Positions 16,788 to 26,295 of a DNA stretch of 64,000 nt are shown piece after piece; position 1 is the first letter of the stretch, and the number at the start of each line of letters is the position of its first letter. A model generated the notes under the pieces. The model did not search any database, had not been told where the DNA came from, and saw only the letters and a program-made list of their open reading frames with translations. The stretch spans positions 1,674,001 to 1,738,000 of the forward strand of contig NZ_BTPM01000002.1 in assembly GCF_036245475.1 (NCBI RefSeq), in the 5' to 3' direction. This DNA comes from Vibrio sp. 10N. GTDB lineage: Bacteria; Pseudomonadota; Gammaproteobacteria; Enterobacterales; Vibrionaceae. The position numbers and the translations under genes were made by a program.

Positions 16788-17426
16788 TTATGTGGCGTCT
16801 TTTTGGTTCTCGGGCAAGGCTTTCTGAAAGGCGTCGAGTTTACTAAGCCTGCCCGCTATTTCATCTATGTACGGGTAGGACGACATATCGACCCCAAAGC
16901 GCTGGGCGTTGTAAACCTGAGGCACCAAACAGACATCAACAAGACTCACTTCATTTCCAACACAATAGTCACCACGAACAGGTGCCAGCTTTTGCTCCAG
17001 AGCGCTAAAACCTGAGCTAATCCAATGTTGCATCCAGCGCACTTTATCTTGCTCATCGATATCAAATTGCTGTTGTAAGTGTTGAATCACTCTCAGGTTG
17101 TTGATTGGATGAATGTCGATTGCAATGTCCTGCGCCAGTGCTTTCACCAGATAACGCTGCTTACCCTCGCTCGGTGTCAATCGTTGTCCGGGATAACACT
17201 CATCCAAGTAATCGATGATGGTCAGCGATTGATTGAGTGTTATTTCACCATCAACTAGTAGTGGCACCAGTTCATTCGGGTTGAGTGCGGCGTACTCGGG
17301 CGAGTGTTGCTGTCCCCCATCTTTGATGAGGTTTATCGGTACGGATTGAAACGAAATACCTTTTAGGTTTAACGCTATCCGTACCCGAAAAGCCGCCGAT
17401 GACCGCCAGTAGTCGTATAGAATCAA
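16788..17426 (-). CDS. maiA: maleylacetoacetate isomerase (zeta-class GST)
   Basis: Glutathione-dependent isomerase that turns maleylacetoacetate into fumarylacetoacetate in tyrosine breakdown. The GST zeta signature DYWRSSAAFRVRIALNLKG lies at the N-terminus (the active Ser/Ser pair), followed by NPNELVPLLVDGE and NQSLTIIDYLDE, the cis-Pro and glutathione-binding parts. I start at TTG 17426, because that gives the family's MILYDYWRSS start and GAGG lies 8 nt upstream; an open frame extends into fahA but without family similarity. With that start it has 212 residues, the usual length. It begins 11 bp after the fahA stop and is the last gene of the hppD-hmgA-fahA-maiA operon. Confidence 0.93.
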   Translation of the reverse strand: MILYDYWRSSAAFRVRIALNLKGISFQSVPINLIKDGGQQHSPEYAALNPNELVPLLVDGEITLNQSLTIIDYLDECYPGQRLTPSEGKQRYLVKALAQDIAIDIHPINNLRVIQHLQQQFDIDEQDKVRWMQHWISSGFSALEQKLAPVRGDYCVGNEVSLVDVCLVPQVYNAQRFGVDMSSYPYIDEIAGRLSKLDAFQKALPENQKDAT

Positions 17427-17436
17427 ATCATGACCC

Positions 17437-18447
17437 TCAGTGCTTTTCGACCGTTTGCTCAATAGTGCCAAAGATGGATTGACCGTTATCGTCTAGCATT
17501 TCTATTTTGATGCTATCGCCAAAGCGCATAAACGATGTGGTTGGCTGACCATCGCGAATGGTCTCAATCATTCGCCTCTCTGCAATGCATGAGTAACCAA
17601 CGCCGCCTTCTTCAATGGATGTGCCGTATTCGGTGCCTTGCTTGTTCGAGACTGTGCCGGAACCGACGATGCAGCCAGCCGACAGTGGTCTTGTTTTCGC
17701 TGCGTGGGCAACCAATTCGGCAAAATCGAATGTCATATCAACGCCCGCATTTGGGTGTCCGAATGGTTCGCGGTTGTAGTGTGAGATCAGTGGCAAGTGA
17801 ACCTTACTGTCGTGCCATGCTTTGCCAAGCTCGTCGGGCGTGACGGCTACCGGAGAAAAGGCCGATGAAGGCTTAGATTGAAAGAACCCGAACCCCTTGG
17901 CGAGCTCCCCAGGAATCAGTCCACGTAGCGATACGTCATTGACGAGCATCAGAAGTCGAATCGCGCGGTGAGCTTGCTCTGTACTTGCCCCCATAGGGAC
18001 GTCATCGGTAATGACAGCGATTTCTCCTTCAAAGTCGATGCCCCATTGCTCGCTTTCCATCACAATAGGCGCGTGCGGTGCTAAGAAGGTGTCTGAGCCG
18101 CCTTGGTACATCAGTGGATCGGTCCAAAAGCTCTCTGGCATTTCTGCTCCGCGTGCTTTACGAACCAACTCTACGTGATTGACATAAGCCGAGCCATCCG
18201 CCCATTGGTAAGCTCGTGGGAGAGGGGATTCGCATTGCGATTGCTCAAATGGTAGCGCTTGCAGTAAAATGCCTTGGTTAAGACCGAGGTAAACTTCTTC
18301 TAGCAGAGGCTCAAGTTGTTGCCAGTTATCTAGAGCGGCTTGCAGCGTTGGAGCAATCTCAGGGACGGCAATATATTGGCTGAGATCTCGACTGACGACA
18401 ACCAACTGGCCATCGCGGGTGTTATTGTTAAGTGTTGCTAGTTTCAT
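17437..18447 (-). CDS. fahA: fumarylacetoacetate hydrolase family protein
   Basis: A 336-residue enzyme that splits fumarylacetoacetate into fumarate and acetoacetate, the last step of homogentisate breakdown. The metal-binding FAH core is present: GIDFEGEIAVITDDVPMG (acidic ligands), LLMLVNDVSLRGL, FGFFQSKPSSAFSPVAVTPD, and CIVGSGTVSNKQG. Start ATG 18447 is supported by AGGGA 6 nt upstream; it lies 1 nt after the hmgA stop. The open frame upstream of it overlaps hmgA and is not used. Bacterial two-domain FAH proteins in homogentisate operons are of this length. Confidence 0.92.
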   Translation of the reverse strand: MKLATLNNNTRDGQLVVVSRDLSQYIAVPEIAPTLQAALDNWQQLEPLLEEVYLGLNQGILLQALPFEQSQCESPLPRAYQWADGSAYVNHVELVRKARGAEMPESFWTDPLMYQGGSDTFLAPHAPIVMESEQWGIDFEGEIAVITDDVPMGASTEQAHRAIRLLMLVNDVSLRGLIPGELAKGFGFFQSKPSSAFSPVAVTPDELGKAWHDSKVHLPLISHYNREPFGHPNAGVDMTFDFAELVAHAAKTRPLSAGCIVGSGTVSNKQGTEYGTSIEEGGVGYSCIAERRMIETIRDGQPTTSFMRFGDSIKIEMLDDNGQSIFGTIEQTVEKH

Positions 18448-18448
18448 A

Positions 18449-19582
18449 TCAATTCCCTGCTTTCCAGCTGTAGACGTATTCGCGGTTTTCCACCGCCTCG
18501 GCTTCGACGCTGTGTTCGAGCGCATTGCGCGTATCTATCATTACCGCGACTTCATCGGTAAAGGTTTTCTTAGCTTCTAGTCCGGCTTTGAACGCTTTAG
18601 GGTGAGGGCCGTGAGTGAACCCTGCGGGGTGGAACGTCATCATGCCGGCTTCGATGTTATCTCGACTGAAGAAGTCACCTGCGTGGTAAAACAGCACTTC
18701 ATCGTAGTCATCATTGTTGTGGTAGAAAGGAACTTTCAGTGCACCGGGATCGCTCTCAATGGGCCTTGGTACAAAGGTACAGACGACAAATCCGTTACCG
18801 ACAAACGTGGTATGCGCTGACGGTGGTAGGTGATAACGATGAGACATCAGCGGTCTGATATCTCGCCAGTTGAGCTTGAGTACCGATAAGTCGCCGTGCC
18901 AGCCAATCGCATCCAGCGGGTTAAACGGATAAGTAATGGTGTTGACTTTGTTGCCGCGTTTGAGTGAAACCGTGGTTTGCTCTTCACTGTATTGTGCTTT
19001 AAAACGCTCATTAATCGCAGGCGCTTCTAGTACTGCTGGGTCAAATACGGCGTGTTGGCCTACGATGCCTTTCTCTGGAAGCGCGTAGGCTGAGCCGGTG
19101 TTTTCAATCATTAAGATGAACATCGGTTCTTTAGGTTCTAGTCGCCAGTTGGTTGAGCGAGGGATCAGCACATAGTCGCCTTCTTCAACTTTAAGATGGC
19201 CATAGTCACAATAGAGATCAGCGCTGCCTTGGTGAATAAACAGCAGTTCATCACCGTCACCGTTGCGAGCAAGTCCTGACATCTTTTCTGCTAGCTTCCA
19301 TACTCGTACTTTACATTCGCGATTTTCTAATATGCTCGGTGCCGACCAGGGCGACGATTGTTGAGCCGACTCAACATGGTTGAGGTTAAACGCACGTGGC
19401 TTGAGCTCACCTTCCCACTCAGACCAACCGGTTGGGGCATGCTGGTGGTGAAAGTGACTCGCAGGACCGAAGAATCCTTCTCGCCCAGCTTCTCGCTCAT
19501 AAATCGCCTCGTCAGGAAAGTCGGCATGAGCCTGCTTCGAATAGGTTCCCTCTCGGTGAGGGAACGTTGGCCATTTACGCAT
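18449..19582 (-). CDS. hmgA: homogentisate 1,2-dioxygenase-like protein
   Basis: A 377-residue iron dioxygenase that opens the homogentisate ring to maleylacetoacetate. The cupin core is visible, with GDGDELLFIHQGSADLYCDYG and GDYVLIPRSTNWRLEP, and the C-terminal iron site region YDEVLFYHAGDFFSRDNIE and TFHPAGFTHGPHPKAF contributes the His and Glu ligands. It is shorter than the canonical 430-residue form but matches the compact bacterial group. Its start overlaps the hppD stop by 8 bp, so the two are translationally coupled. Loss of hmgA causes pyomelanin pigment in vibrios and others; this copy looks intact. Confidence 0.92.
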   Translation of the reverse strand: MRKWPTFPHREGTYSKQAHADFPDEAIYEREAGREGFFGPASHFHHQHAPTGWSEWEGELKPRAFNLNHVESAQQSSPWSAPSILENRECKVRVWKLAEKMSGLARNGDGDELLFIHQGSADLYCDYGHLKVEEGDYVLIPRSTNWRLEPKEPMFILMIENTGSAYALPEKGIVGQHAVFDPAVLEAPAINERFKAQYSEEQTTVSLKRGNKVNTITYPFNPLDAIGWHGDLSVLKLNWRDIRPLMSHRYHLPPSAHTTFVGNGFVVCTFVPRPIESDPGALKVPFYHNNDDYDEVLFYHAGDFFSRDNIEAGMMTFHPAGFTHGPHPKAFKAGLEAKKTFTDEVAVMIDTRNALEHSVEAEAVENREYVYSWKAGN

Positions 19583-20660
19583 TATCGGTTACCTCGTTTA
19601 ATACGCCGCGGCGGATCTGATCTTCTTCAATTGATTCAAACAGCGCTTTAAAGTTGCCTTCCCCAAAGCCTTCGTTACCCTTGCGTTGAATAATTTCAAA
19701 GAACACTGGGCCAATAACGGTTTGAGTAAAGATTTGCAGCAAGATGCCATCTTTCATTGGCGCTCCATCGATAAGGATGCGCAGATCTTGTAAGCGAGCG
19801 ATATTTTCGCCGTGTCCTTCAACACGAGCGTCGACTTTTTCATAGTAAGTGTCTGGTGTTGGCATAAAGTCCATGCCGCGATCGCGTAGCGTTTGCACCG
19901 TCTGATAGATATCGTCTGTAGTCAGTGCGATGTGCTGGATACCTTCGCCGTTATATTCTCGAATGAACTCTTCGATCTGCGATTTATCGTCAGACGATTC
20001 GTTGATAGGGATACGGATTTTGCCACAAGGTGCTGTCATTGCGCGGCTGACCAGTCCGGTGAGTTTGCCCTCGATGTCGAAGTAGCGAATCTCTCGGAAG
20101 TTGCCAATACGCTCATAAAAGCCAGACCAGACATCCATGTTGCCTTGTTTAACGTTGTGAGTCAGGTGGTCAAGTTCGTACAGACCCACGTCTTGCTCGG
20201 CTAGGCGCTTTTGTGCATCTGGATAGAACTTAAAATCCACATCGTAGATGCTGCTGCTTCCATAGCGGTCTACAAAGTAAAGCAGGCTTTCTCCGATGCC
20301 GTAAATGGCAGGAATGCTTAGCTCCATAGGACCGATCTCGGTGACATATTGCTCGCCACCATTTTCTAGAGCATGTGCCATCGCTTTCGCGGCATCCTCC
20401 ACTCGAAACGCCATACCACAAACCGAAGGGCCGTGAATGCGCGCAAACTCTTCTGCTTGGCTGTGTGGCTGTGCGTTGACGATAAAGTTGATGTCTCCTT
20501 GACGATATAACCAAGCTTCTTTTGAGCGGTGCTTAGCGATCTCAGCAAACCCTAATGAGTCAAAGAGGCGTTTTAGATCGTTAATACCGTCGTCAGTCGC
20601 TGCTGTGTATTCAACGAATTCAAAGCCATCGGTTCCAAGAGGGTTGAAGTTGATAGTCAT
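19575..20660 (-). CDS. hppD: 4-hydroxyphenylpyruvate dioxygenase
   Basis: A 361-residue Fe(II) enzyme that converts 4-hydroxyphenylpyruvate to homogentisate. Two vicinal-oxygen-chelate modules: N-terminal about 10-150 (GFEFVEYTAATDDGINDL) and catalytic C-terminal about 155-350. Iron ligands lie in LDHLTHNVK (His), GIQHIALTTDDI (His) and FEIIQRKGNEGFGEGNF (Glu), all intact. I start at ATG 20660 (MTINFNPLG) because AAGGA lies 7 nt upstream; the frame is open to 20783 but that part is unlike the family. It is the first gene of the four-gene tyrosine degradation operon. A TyrR-like site lies 141 bp upstream. Confidence 0.95.
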   Translation of the reverse strand: MTINFNPLGTDGFEFVEYTAATDDGINDLKRLFDSLGFAEIAKHRSKEAWLYRQGDINFIVNAQPHSQAEEFARIHGPSVCGMAFRVEDAAKAMAHALENGGEQYVTEIGPMELSIPAIYGIGESLLYFVDRYGSSSIYDVDFKFYPDAQKRLAEQDVGLYELDHLTHNVKQGNMDVWSGFYERIGNFREIRYFDIEGKLTGLVSRAMTAPCGKIRIPINESSDDKSQIEEFIREYNGEGIQHIALTTDDIYQTVQTLRDRGMDFMPTPDTYYEKVDARVEGHGENIARLQDLRILIDGAPMKDGILLQIFTQTVIGPVFFEIIQRKGNEGFGEGNFKALFESIEEDQIRRGVLNEVTDNA

Positions 20661-20800
20661 GGTCATTTCCTTTTGATAGTCAAACGGTCTCCTTCGTTGG
20701 AAGACCTTGTTGTAGGGTGTTGACTTAAATTTGAGCAAAGTTGAAGGAAAAGGGAATAGGGTCAATGCGTTAGACAAAAACACAGTTGGCGAATTTTCTG

Positions 20801-20818
20801 TGTAACAAATTTGCTACA
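20801..20818 (-). promoter_or_regulatory. possible TyrR box upstream of hppD
   Basis: TGTAAC-N6-GCTACA resembles the TyrR consensus TGTAAA-N6-TTTACA at 9 of 12 positions. Position suits regulation of the tyrosine operon. The rest of 20661-21008 is AT-rich with no gene that I see. Confidence 0.35.
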
Positions 20819-21008
20819 AGTGAATTAGTGTATTCGTGGATGGGTATTTTTGTTGGTTAAGATATTGAAATATTTGAGATGTTTAATAACCAGAGAAGAG
20901 AGACGTGGAATAGATAAGTGTAAATGAAATGTTAAAAAGGTAAAGCTTGTTGTACACCTAATCTGATAAGAGGGAACCTTATAAAACTAGACGCAAGCGC
21001 GAAGGAAC

Positions 21009-21043
21009 AAAAAGTGGAGCCGTTTGTTTGGCTCCACTCTTTT
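21009..21043. terminator. bidirectional terminator after the dcu gene
   Basis: Stem AGTGGAGCC/GGCTCCACT, 8-nt loop, with A-rich and T-rich flanks on both sides, 17 bp beyond the stop of the minus-strand carrier gene. Confidence 0.8.
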
Positions 21044-21059
21044 CGTGCTGTTTGAGTAT

Positions 21060-22481
21060 TTACGCTAATTTAAGCGTTTCACTGCTCATGCGATTCATAT
21101 AGCTGTTTACCGCAAACACCAATCCAGCGACGGCAATCGCCCATAACCAGATAGGTAGCACACCTGTCGATATCGCATAACCAATGGCTGTCGCCGTGAT
21201 CACGCCAATGAAACCAGGGATCAGGAAGCTGTGGTTAAGGATGTACTTACCAATCTTAGTGGTACCAGAGCGGTCAAAAGTAATCGCTGCCAGATCCGAT
21301 GGGTAGAATGGGAAGAAGTAATATGCGTAACAAGCTGGAAGTACACCAATCAGGACTTCTGCAGGAATGCCTAGTGCAAAGCCGAGAGGTAGCATGATGG
21401 TCAGCACAGCTGCTTGGCTCTTAAGGAACACAGAAGAAACGTACATAGCAATCGCGAAGGTCCAAGGGTGCGATTTCACGACGTCTTCAACTAAGCTGAT
21501 AATGTAAGGCTTGTTGTAAGCAATAATGGTGTCACTCATCCAGGCAATACCAAAGATGATGATGACCGCACTCATACCAGCGATGAACACGTTGGTGTTG
21601 ACGATTTTTTTAGGGTCAACATTGGTGGTTAGTAAGATGATAGCGCCGACAGAGAGCATCAAGAACTGCAAAGCGGTCGATGTTTTTACGCCATCAGGCA
21701 GTAGACCCAGATCTTTACCAAACATAGCAACGCAAATGACAGTCAAAATACCGAGTAAAAATACAGTTAGGCCGCGTTTGGCGGTTTGACTCTCTTTGAT
21801 GCCAGCATCACCTGTGCTTGCTTCACTGGTGTCGATAAGCTGCGCTTTGAACTGTGGGTCTTTCATGCGCTCCAGAAACTCTGGATCGTCATTCAAATCT
21901 TTACCACGCTTTAAGCTCCAAGTCGCAGCAATCAATACGCCCGTTAATGTCGCAGGAATAGTCACCATTAACACTTGACCCAAAGAGATGTCTAGGTGGT
22001 TGGTCGCAGCCGTTGCCATAACTACCGCCGCTGCCGCTGCAATAGGGCTAGCTGTGATGCCCATTTGAGAGGCGACGGTCGCAATAGCCATTGGGCGTTC
22101 TGGACGAATACCACGCTTAATACTGACGTCATAAATAACAGGAAGAAGTGGATACACTGAGTGACCCGTTCCGACCATTACCGTCAGTGAATAAGTACAC
22201 AAAGGACCAAGGAAGACGACTTTAGATGGGTGCTTACGAAGCAATTTTTCTGCGTATTGGACGAGTAATTTTAGACCGCCTGTTGCTTCAAGCGTTGCAG
22301 ACGCCGCAACAACCGCAAGAATGATGAGCATAACGCCAATAGGGGGCGTACCGGGAGCAATGCCAAAGAAGAAACTAAGAATGGAAACGCCTAAGCCACC
22401 AAGTAGACCAAACGCAATTCCACCATAACGAATACCGACAAAAATGACTGCCAGAAGCAGCAGCATGTGAACATAAAACAT
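21060..22481 (-). CDS. dcuB: DcuA/DcuB-family C4-dicarboxylate carrier
   Basis: A 473-residue, about 12-helix inner-membrane protein of the anaerobic C4-dicarboxylate family, exchanging fumarate, malate or succinate. The N-terminal half matches DcuB more than DcuA: GGIAFGLLGGLGV, then PPIGVMLIILAVVAASATLE and VMVGTGHSVYPLLPVIYDV, followed by RPERPMAIATVASQMGITAS. A hydrophilic loop (about residues 210-235) with GKDLNDDPEFLERMKDP is also typical. AAGGAG lies 5-6 nt before ATG 22481; the longer frame to 22592 has no ribosome site. Monocistronic. In vibrios such carriers serve fumarate respiration; exact substrate is inferred. Confidence 0.88.
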   Translation of the reverse strand: MFYVHMLLLLAVIFVGIRYGGIAFGLLGGLGVSILSFFFGIAPGTPPIGVMLIILAVVAASATLEATGGLKLLVQYAEKLLRKHPSKVVFLGPLCTYSLTVMVGTGHSVYPLLPVIYDVSIKRGIRPERPMAIATVASQMGITASPIAAAAAVVMATAATNHLDISLGQVLMVTIPATLTGVLIAATWSLKRGKDLNDDPEFLERMKDPQFKAQLIDTSEASTGDAGIKESQTAKRGLTVFLLGILTVICVAMFGKDLGLLPDGVKTSTALQFLMLSVGAIILLTTNVDPKKIVNTNVFIAGMSAVIIIFGIAWMSDTIIAYNKPYIISLVEDVVKSHPWTFAIAMYVSSVFLKSQAAVLTIMLPLGFALGIPAEVLIGVLPACYAYYFFPFYPSDLAAITFDRSGTTKIGKYILNHSFLIPGFIGVITATAIGYAISTGVLPIWLWAIAVAGLVFAVNSYMNRMSSETLKLA

Positions 22482-22640
22482 AACAACTCCTTTTAATAGC
22501 GACAGAGTTATTATTCGCCCGTATGCAGTCCGAAATACTGATCTAGATGCGGAAAATCTTGTAAATTCGGATGGGTGTGTAAAATTGTACACAGGGTCAC
22601 ATTGTTGCGAGTGAGATCAATATGTGACTGAAATGAAACA

Positions 22641-22668
22641 AAAAAGCGGAGCATTTCTGCTCCGCTTT
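22641..22668. terminator. terminator after the ABC exporter gene
   Basis: Perfect 10-bp stem AAGCGGAGCA/TGCTCCGCTT with 4-nt loop, 6 bp from the stop of the minus-strand ABC gene. Confidence 0.85.
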
Positions 22669-22673
22669 GTACT

Positions 22674-24527
22674 TTAGGCTACGCTGTCTTTATCGGTATC
22701 TTCGGCGCCAATAAAGCCGCCAGTTTGGTGTGCCCAGAGTTGAGCATAGACTCCGCCGTGAGCAACCAACTCTTTGTGGCTGCCTTGCTCGATGACTTCG
22801 CCTTTGTCGAGAACAATCAGGCGATCCATGGCGGCAATGGTTGATAGTCGGTGCGCGATCGCAATAACGGTTTTACCTTCCATCAGCTCATTTAAGCTCT
22901 CTTGAATCGCTGCCTCTACTTCTGAATCCAGCGCTGATGTCGCTTCATCAAGGATCAGAATCGGGGCGTTTTTCAACAGCACTCGTGAGATGGCAATACG
23001 CTGTCGTTGTCCACCAGAGAGCTTGACACCACGCTCACCAACTTGTGCATCGTAGCCCTCATTACCGAACGGGTCGGTCAAGGTTTCGATAAACTCATGA
23101 GCATGAGCCTGCTTGGTTGCAGCAAGTAGCTCTTCTTCAGTGGCATCGGGTTTACCATAGAGGATGTTGTCACGAATCGAGCGATGCAGCAGAGAGGTAT
23201 CCTGTGTCACCATTCCGATTTTGCTGCGCAGTGAGTCTTGAGTGACTTTCGAGATGGATTGACCATCAATACGAATGTTGCCGCCCTCAACATCGTGAAA
23301 ACGTAGCAATAGATTCACCAGTGTTGATTTACCTGCTCCTGAACGTCCCACTAAGCCGACTTTCTCGCCTGGTTTGATGTTGAGGTTCAAGTTACTGATT
23401 ACCCCTTTGTTTTCACCATAGTGGAAGCTCACATCATCAAAGTCGATGCCGCCTTTATCGACGACGATTGGCTTGGCGTCTTTTTCATCTTTGATATCAA
23501 TAGGCTTAGACAGGGTTTTCATACCATCAACTACGGTACCCATGTTTTCAAACAGGGCGCCGACTTCCCACATGATCCACATCGACATACCGTTGATACG
23601 TAGCGCAAGGCCAATGGCAATCGCGATAGCACCGACCGTGATCGCCCCATCCATCCATAAGTAAATAGAGATAGAAGTGACGGTAAACAGCAACACATAG
23701 TTGGTAAATTCAACCGCGACATCAAAACCTGTTACCAAGCGCATTTGACGATACACCGTATCCAAGAACCCTTTCATGCCTTTTTCCGCATACTCGGTTT
23801 CACGATCGGTATGGGAGAAAAGCTTTACTGTAGAGATATTGGTGTAGCTATCCACAATACGTCCGGTCATCATAGAGCGTGCATCTGCTTGCTCAGTTGC
23901 GACTTTCTTTAGTTTTGGCACGAAGTAAATCTGTATACAGACGTAGGCAACAAGCCAAACCAGCATTGGCATCATCAAGCGCCAGTCTGCTGCCGCTAGC
24001 ATCACCAAAATGGAGGTGAAGTAAACAGAGACATACACGAATACATCTGCGGTTTTCATCACAGTTTCGCGCACCGCAAGAGAGGTTTGCATCACCTTGG
24101 TCGCGATACGCCCAGCAAAATCATCTTGATAAAAAGAGAGACTCTGCTTGAGCAAATAGCGGTGTGCCTGCCAACGGATAGCCATTGGGTAGTTGCCGAG
24201 CAGTGTTTGGTGCACGAGTAGCGATGCTATCAACAATATCGTTGGCAACACCACCAGAACACAAAAACCGACCCAAAACAGGGTATGACCGTTTTCCGAT
24301 AAAAAGGTTTGGGGATCGCTGGCGGTTAGCCAGTCGACGATTTGTCCCATAAATCCGAACAGCATCACCTCTGCGATAGCGATGACGGTCGAAAATAGTG
24401 ACATTAAAATGATCGGCTTCTCAAAGCCGCGAGTGTAGTAGCGACAGAAAGCGAGTATGCCCTCTGGCGGCTTCTCCGGATCTTGCTTTGGAAAAGCTTC
24501 TGTAAATTTTTCAAAGCGTTTATACAT
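22674..24527 (-). CDS. ABC exporter, fused permease and ATPase
   Basis: A 617-residue half-transporter. The N-terminal membrane domain (about 35-330) has six hydrophobic segments, starting KPIILMSLFSTVIAIAEVML. The C-terminal nucleotide-binding domain (about 365-600) has Walker A GRSGAGKS, the signature LSGGQRQRIAISR, Walker B ILILDEATSALD and the switch His in AIAHRLSTI. All ATPase residues are intact, so it should act as a homodimer or with a partner outside the window. The linked layout is that of lipid, peptide or drug exporters (MsbA/MdlB type); the substrate cannot be told. AGGTGAACC precedes the ATG. Monocistronic. Confidence 0.9.
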   Translation of the reverse strand: MYKRFEKFTEAFPKQDPEKPPEGILAFCRYYTRGFEKPIILMSLFSTVIAIAEVMLFGFMGQIVDWLTASDPQTFLSENGHTLFWVGFCVLVVLPTILLIASLLVHQTLLGNYPMAIRWQAHRYLLKQSLSFYQDDFAGRIATKVMQTSLAVRETVMKTADVFVYVSVYFTSILVMLAAADWRLMMPMLVWLVAYVCIQIYFVPKLKKVATEQADARSMMTGRIVDSYTNISTVKLFSHTDRETEYAEKGMKGFLDTVYRQMRLVTGFDVAVEFTNYVLLFTVTSISIYLWMDGAITVGAIAIAIGLALRINGMSMWIMWEVGALFENMGTVVDGMKTLSKPIDIKDEKDAKPIVVDKGGIDFDDVSFHYGENKGVISNLNLNIKPGEKVGLVGRSGAGKSTLVNLLLRFHDVEGGNIRIDGQSISKVTQDSLRSKIGMVTQDTSLLHRSIRDNILYGKPDATEEELLAATKQAHAHEFIETLTDPFGNEGYDAQVGERGVKLSGGQRQRIAISRVLLKNAPILILDEATSALDSEVEAAIQESLNELMEGKTVIAIAHRLSTIAAMDRLIVLDKGEVIEQGSHKELVAHGGVYAQLWAHQTGGFIGAEDTDKDSVA

Positions 24528-25092
24528 GGTTCACCTAACAACGTTGGAAAGACTCTTTGTAATCCATTGACTGCATATTTGGTCGTGTTTCAAAGAGTCA
24601 AAAAATCCTCCTATCCAAAGATAAGAGTAGATGTTCACAAGTAACGGTTGTCGAGCTGATTTGCAACTGCGCGGAAGATACTTGCGAGTCAGAGTTATGA
24701 TTTTGATTTTACATGGCGAATGTTCCGTTTCGCGGGATAGAACACGTGAAAGAGATCTGATGAATCAGATTCAGTAAGTGTATAGCTTTTAACCAACGCT
24801 CACAACTGCTGCCATAGATAAGCCCGTGATTTTATTGAACTGTCGGAATAATAATCCACAAAATGGTGCAGTTTTTTCATTGTTGCGTGGTTTTTGTGCA
24901 GGAAATATTCCTGAATTAATGTCATCAATCAGTCAATGTTCCGGTTTAGTCTGTGATTAAATCTTGCATTCAGTAAATTAATATTTAACACACTATTTAC
25001 AATTTAAGAATCTAAGTAAGACAACAAGCAAAACAACAATACGTTGCTAACAGCGACGACTTTAAAGCGATAACTAGTGAAGTGGGATGTTT
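24528..25092. other. divergent promoter region between ABC exporter and ctlX-like gene
   Basis: 565 bp without a gene. AT-rich from about 24830. It has a near-perfect palindrome CAGGAAATATTCCTG (around 24899-24913), which could be an operator, and an AT-rich stretch (24960-25010) fit for a promoter. I cannot match either to a known regulator. Confidence 0.35.
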
Positions 25093-26088
25093 ATGAATCA
25101 TGGAATGACTGCATCTGTCGAGACGACGATTTCTGCTCGTGTCGGCCGTTCGATTCAAAATGCCAATTGTGTGGTGATGGTGCCGCCAAAAGAGTTCGGT
25201 TTTAATGCAGAGACAGCGGCCGATAATGAATTTCAGCACCAAGTTGCTCTTGACGCCAGTGCAGTGAAAACCAAAGCGATGGCGGAATTTAAGGCCATGG
25301 TTGCTGGCTTGCGTAAGTCAGGTGTGCAGGTTATCGAATTTGACTACCCCCTTGATGGAGAAGAAACGCCAGACGCCGTATTCCCCAATAACTGGTTTAG
25401 TACCACCCATGATGGAGCGTTTTACACCTTTCCGATGGCATGTAAAAACCGCCAGCGCGAAGTGCGCCCACACGCTTTGATTAATAGCCTGAATGCTGCA
25501 GGGCGACACGTGGTTGCTACCGATAATCTTCTGAGCTACGTAGAGCAAGGGGCATTTTTAGAAAGTACCGGTGTGATGGTAAAAGATCACGTCAATAAAA
25601 CCATCTATGCGGCGCTGTCGCAGCGGTGTGAACGCGAAGCGTTGGAAGACTATGCCAAGCGTATTGGTTACCACCGCGTGGTCTCATTTCAGACAGCTTT
25701 GCCATCGGGTCACCCTATCTACCATACCAACGTCATGATGGCGATTGGGGAACACTTTGCGGTTATTTGCTCGGAAGTGATCCCTGAGTATGAACGTCGC
25801 TTCGTGATTAAATCGCTAGCGAACAGCAAGCAAGTGATTGATATCAGCTTGGAGCAGGTGAATCATTTTTGTGGCAACATTTTACAGCTGGAGACGGTGA
25901 ATGGCGATAAAGTCATTGCGATGTCGAAGTCGGCATTTGATGCCTTTACACCCGCACAAAAGCAACAACTTGCAACCCATGGGAAATTACTGCCGTTTGA
26001 TGTTTCTACCATAGAAAACATTGGCGGTGGCAGCGTGAGATGTATGCTGGGAGAAGTCTTTTTACCAGCACGAACGACTGAGCTTTAA
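25093..26088 (+). CDS. ctlX: CtlX-like amidinotransferase-fold hydrolase
   Basis: A 331-residue protein of the guanidine-modifying (amidinotransferase/arginine deiminase) fold, of the citrulline-utilisation hydrolase CtlX group. The fold's sequence signs are PDAVFPNNWFSTTHDG (substrate-binding Asp/Asn), SGHPIYHTNVMMAIG (catalytic His region) and the C-terminal nucleophile Cys in GGGSVRCMLGE. A single domain of this length is typical. Members act on citrulline or similar guanidino/ureido compounds, but few are characterised. I chose ATG 25093 because GTGGG lies 6 nt upstream; ATG 25087 is also possible. It is alone on the strand, ended by a hairpin at 26094. Function known only at family level. 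Confidence 0.82.
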   Translation: MNHGMTASVETTISARVGRSIQNANCVVMVPPKEFGFNAETAADNEFQHQVALDASAVKTKAMAEFKAMVAGLRKSGVQVIEFDYPLDGEETPDAVFPNNWFSTTHDGAFYTFPMACKNRQREVRPHALINSLNAAGRHVVATDNLLSYVEQGAFLESTGVMVKDHVNKTIYAALSQRCEREALEDYAKRIGYHRVVSFQTALPSGHPIYHTNVMMAIGEHFAVICSEVIPEYERRFVIKSLANSKQVIDISLEQVNHFCGNILQLETVNGDKVIAMSKSAFDAFTPAQKQQLATHGKLLPFDVSTIENIGGGSVRCMLGEVFLPARTTEL

Positions 26089-26093
26089 TCAAA

Positions 26094-26125
26094 AGCAAGC
26101 AGCCCGTCCAATTGGGTTGCTTGCT
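26094..26125 (+). terminator. hairpin terminator after the ctlX-like gene
   Basis: Stem AGCAAGCA plus CCC pairing with GGG plus TGCTTGCT around an 8-nt loop, 5 bp past the stop. No long T run, so termination strength is uncertain. Confidence 0.65.
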
Positions 26126-26295
26126 ACCTAATCCTTCCAATGTTCTGGCCAGATAACCAAAGCGATACGAGTCGAGTGTTTTTCTTTCTTATTGAGTTGT
26201 AACTCAGAAAAATTGGACTTTTTCTCCTTAGCTTTTAGACTGCTATTTATGTTAGCGAAAGGGCACGATGCCCATATAAAACTTAAGGATATCAA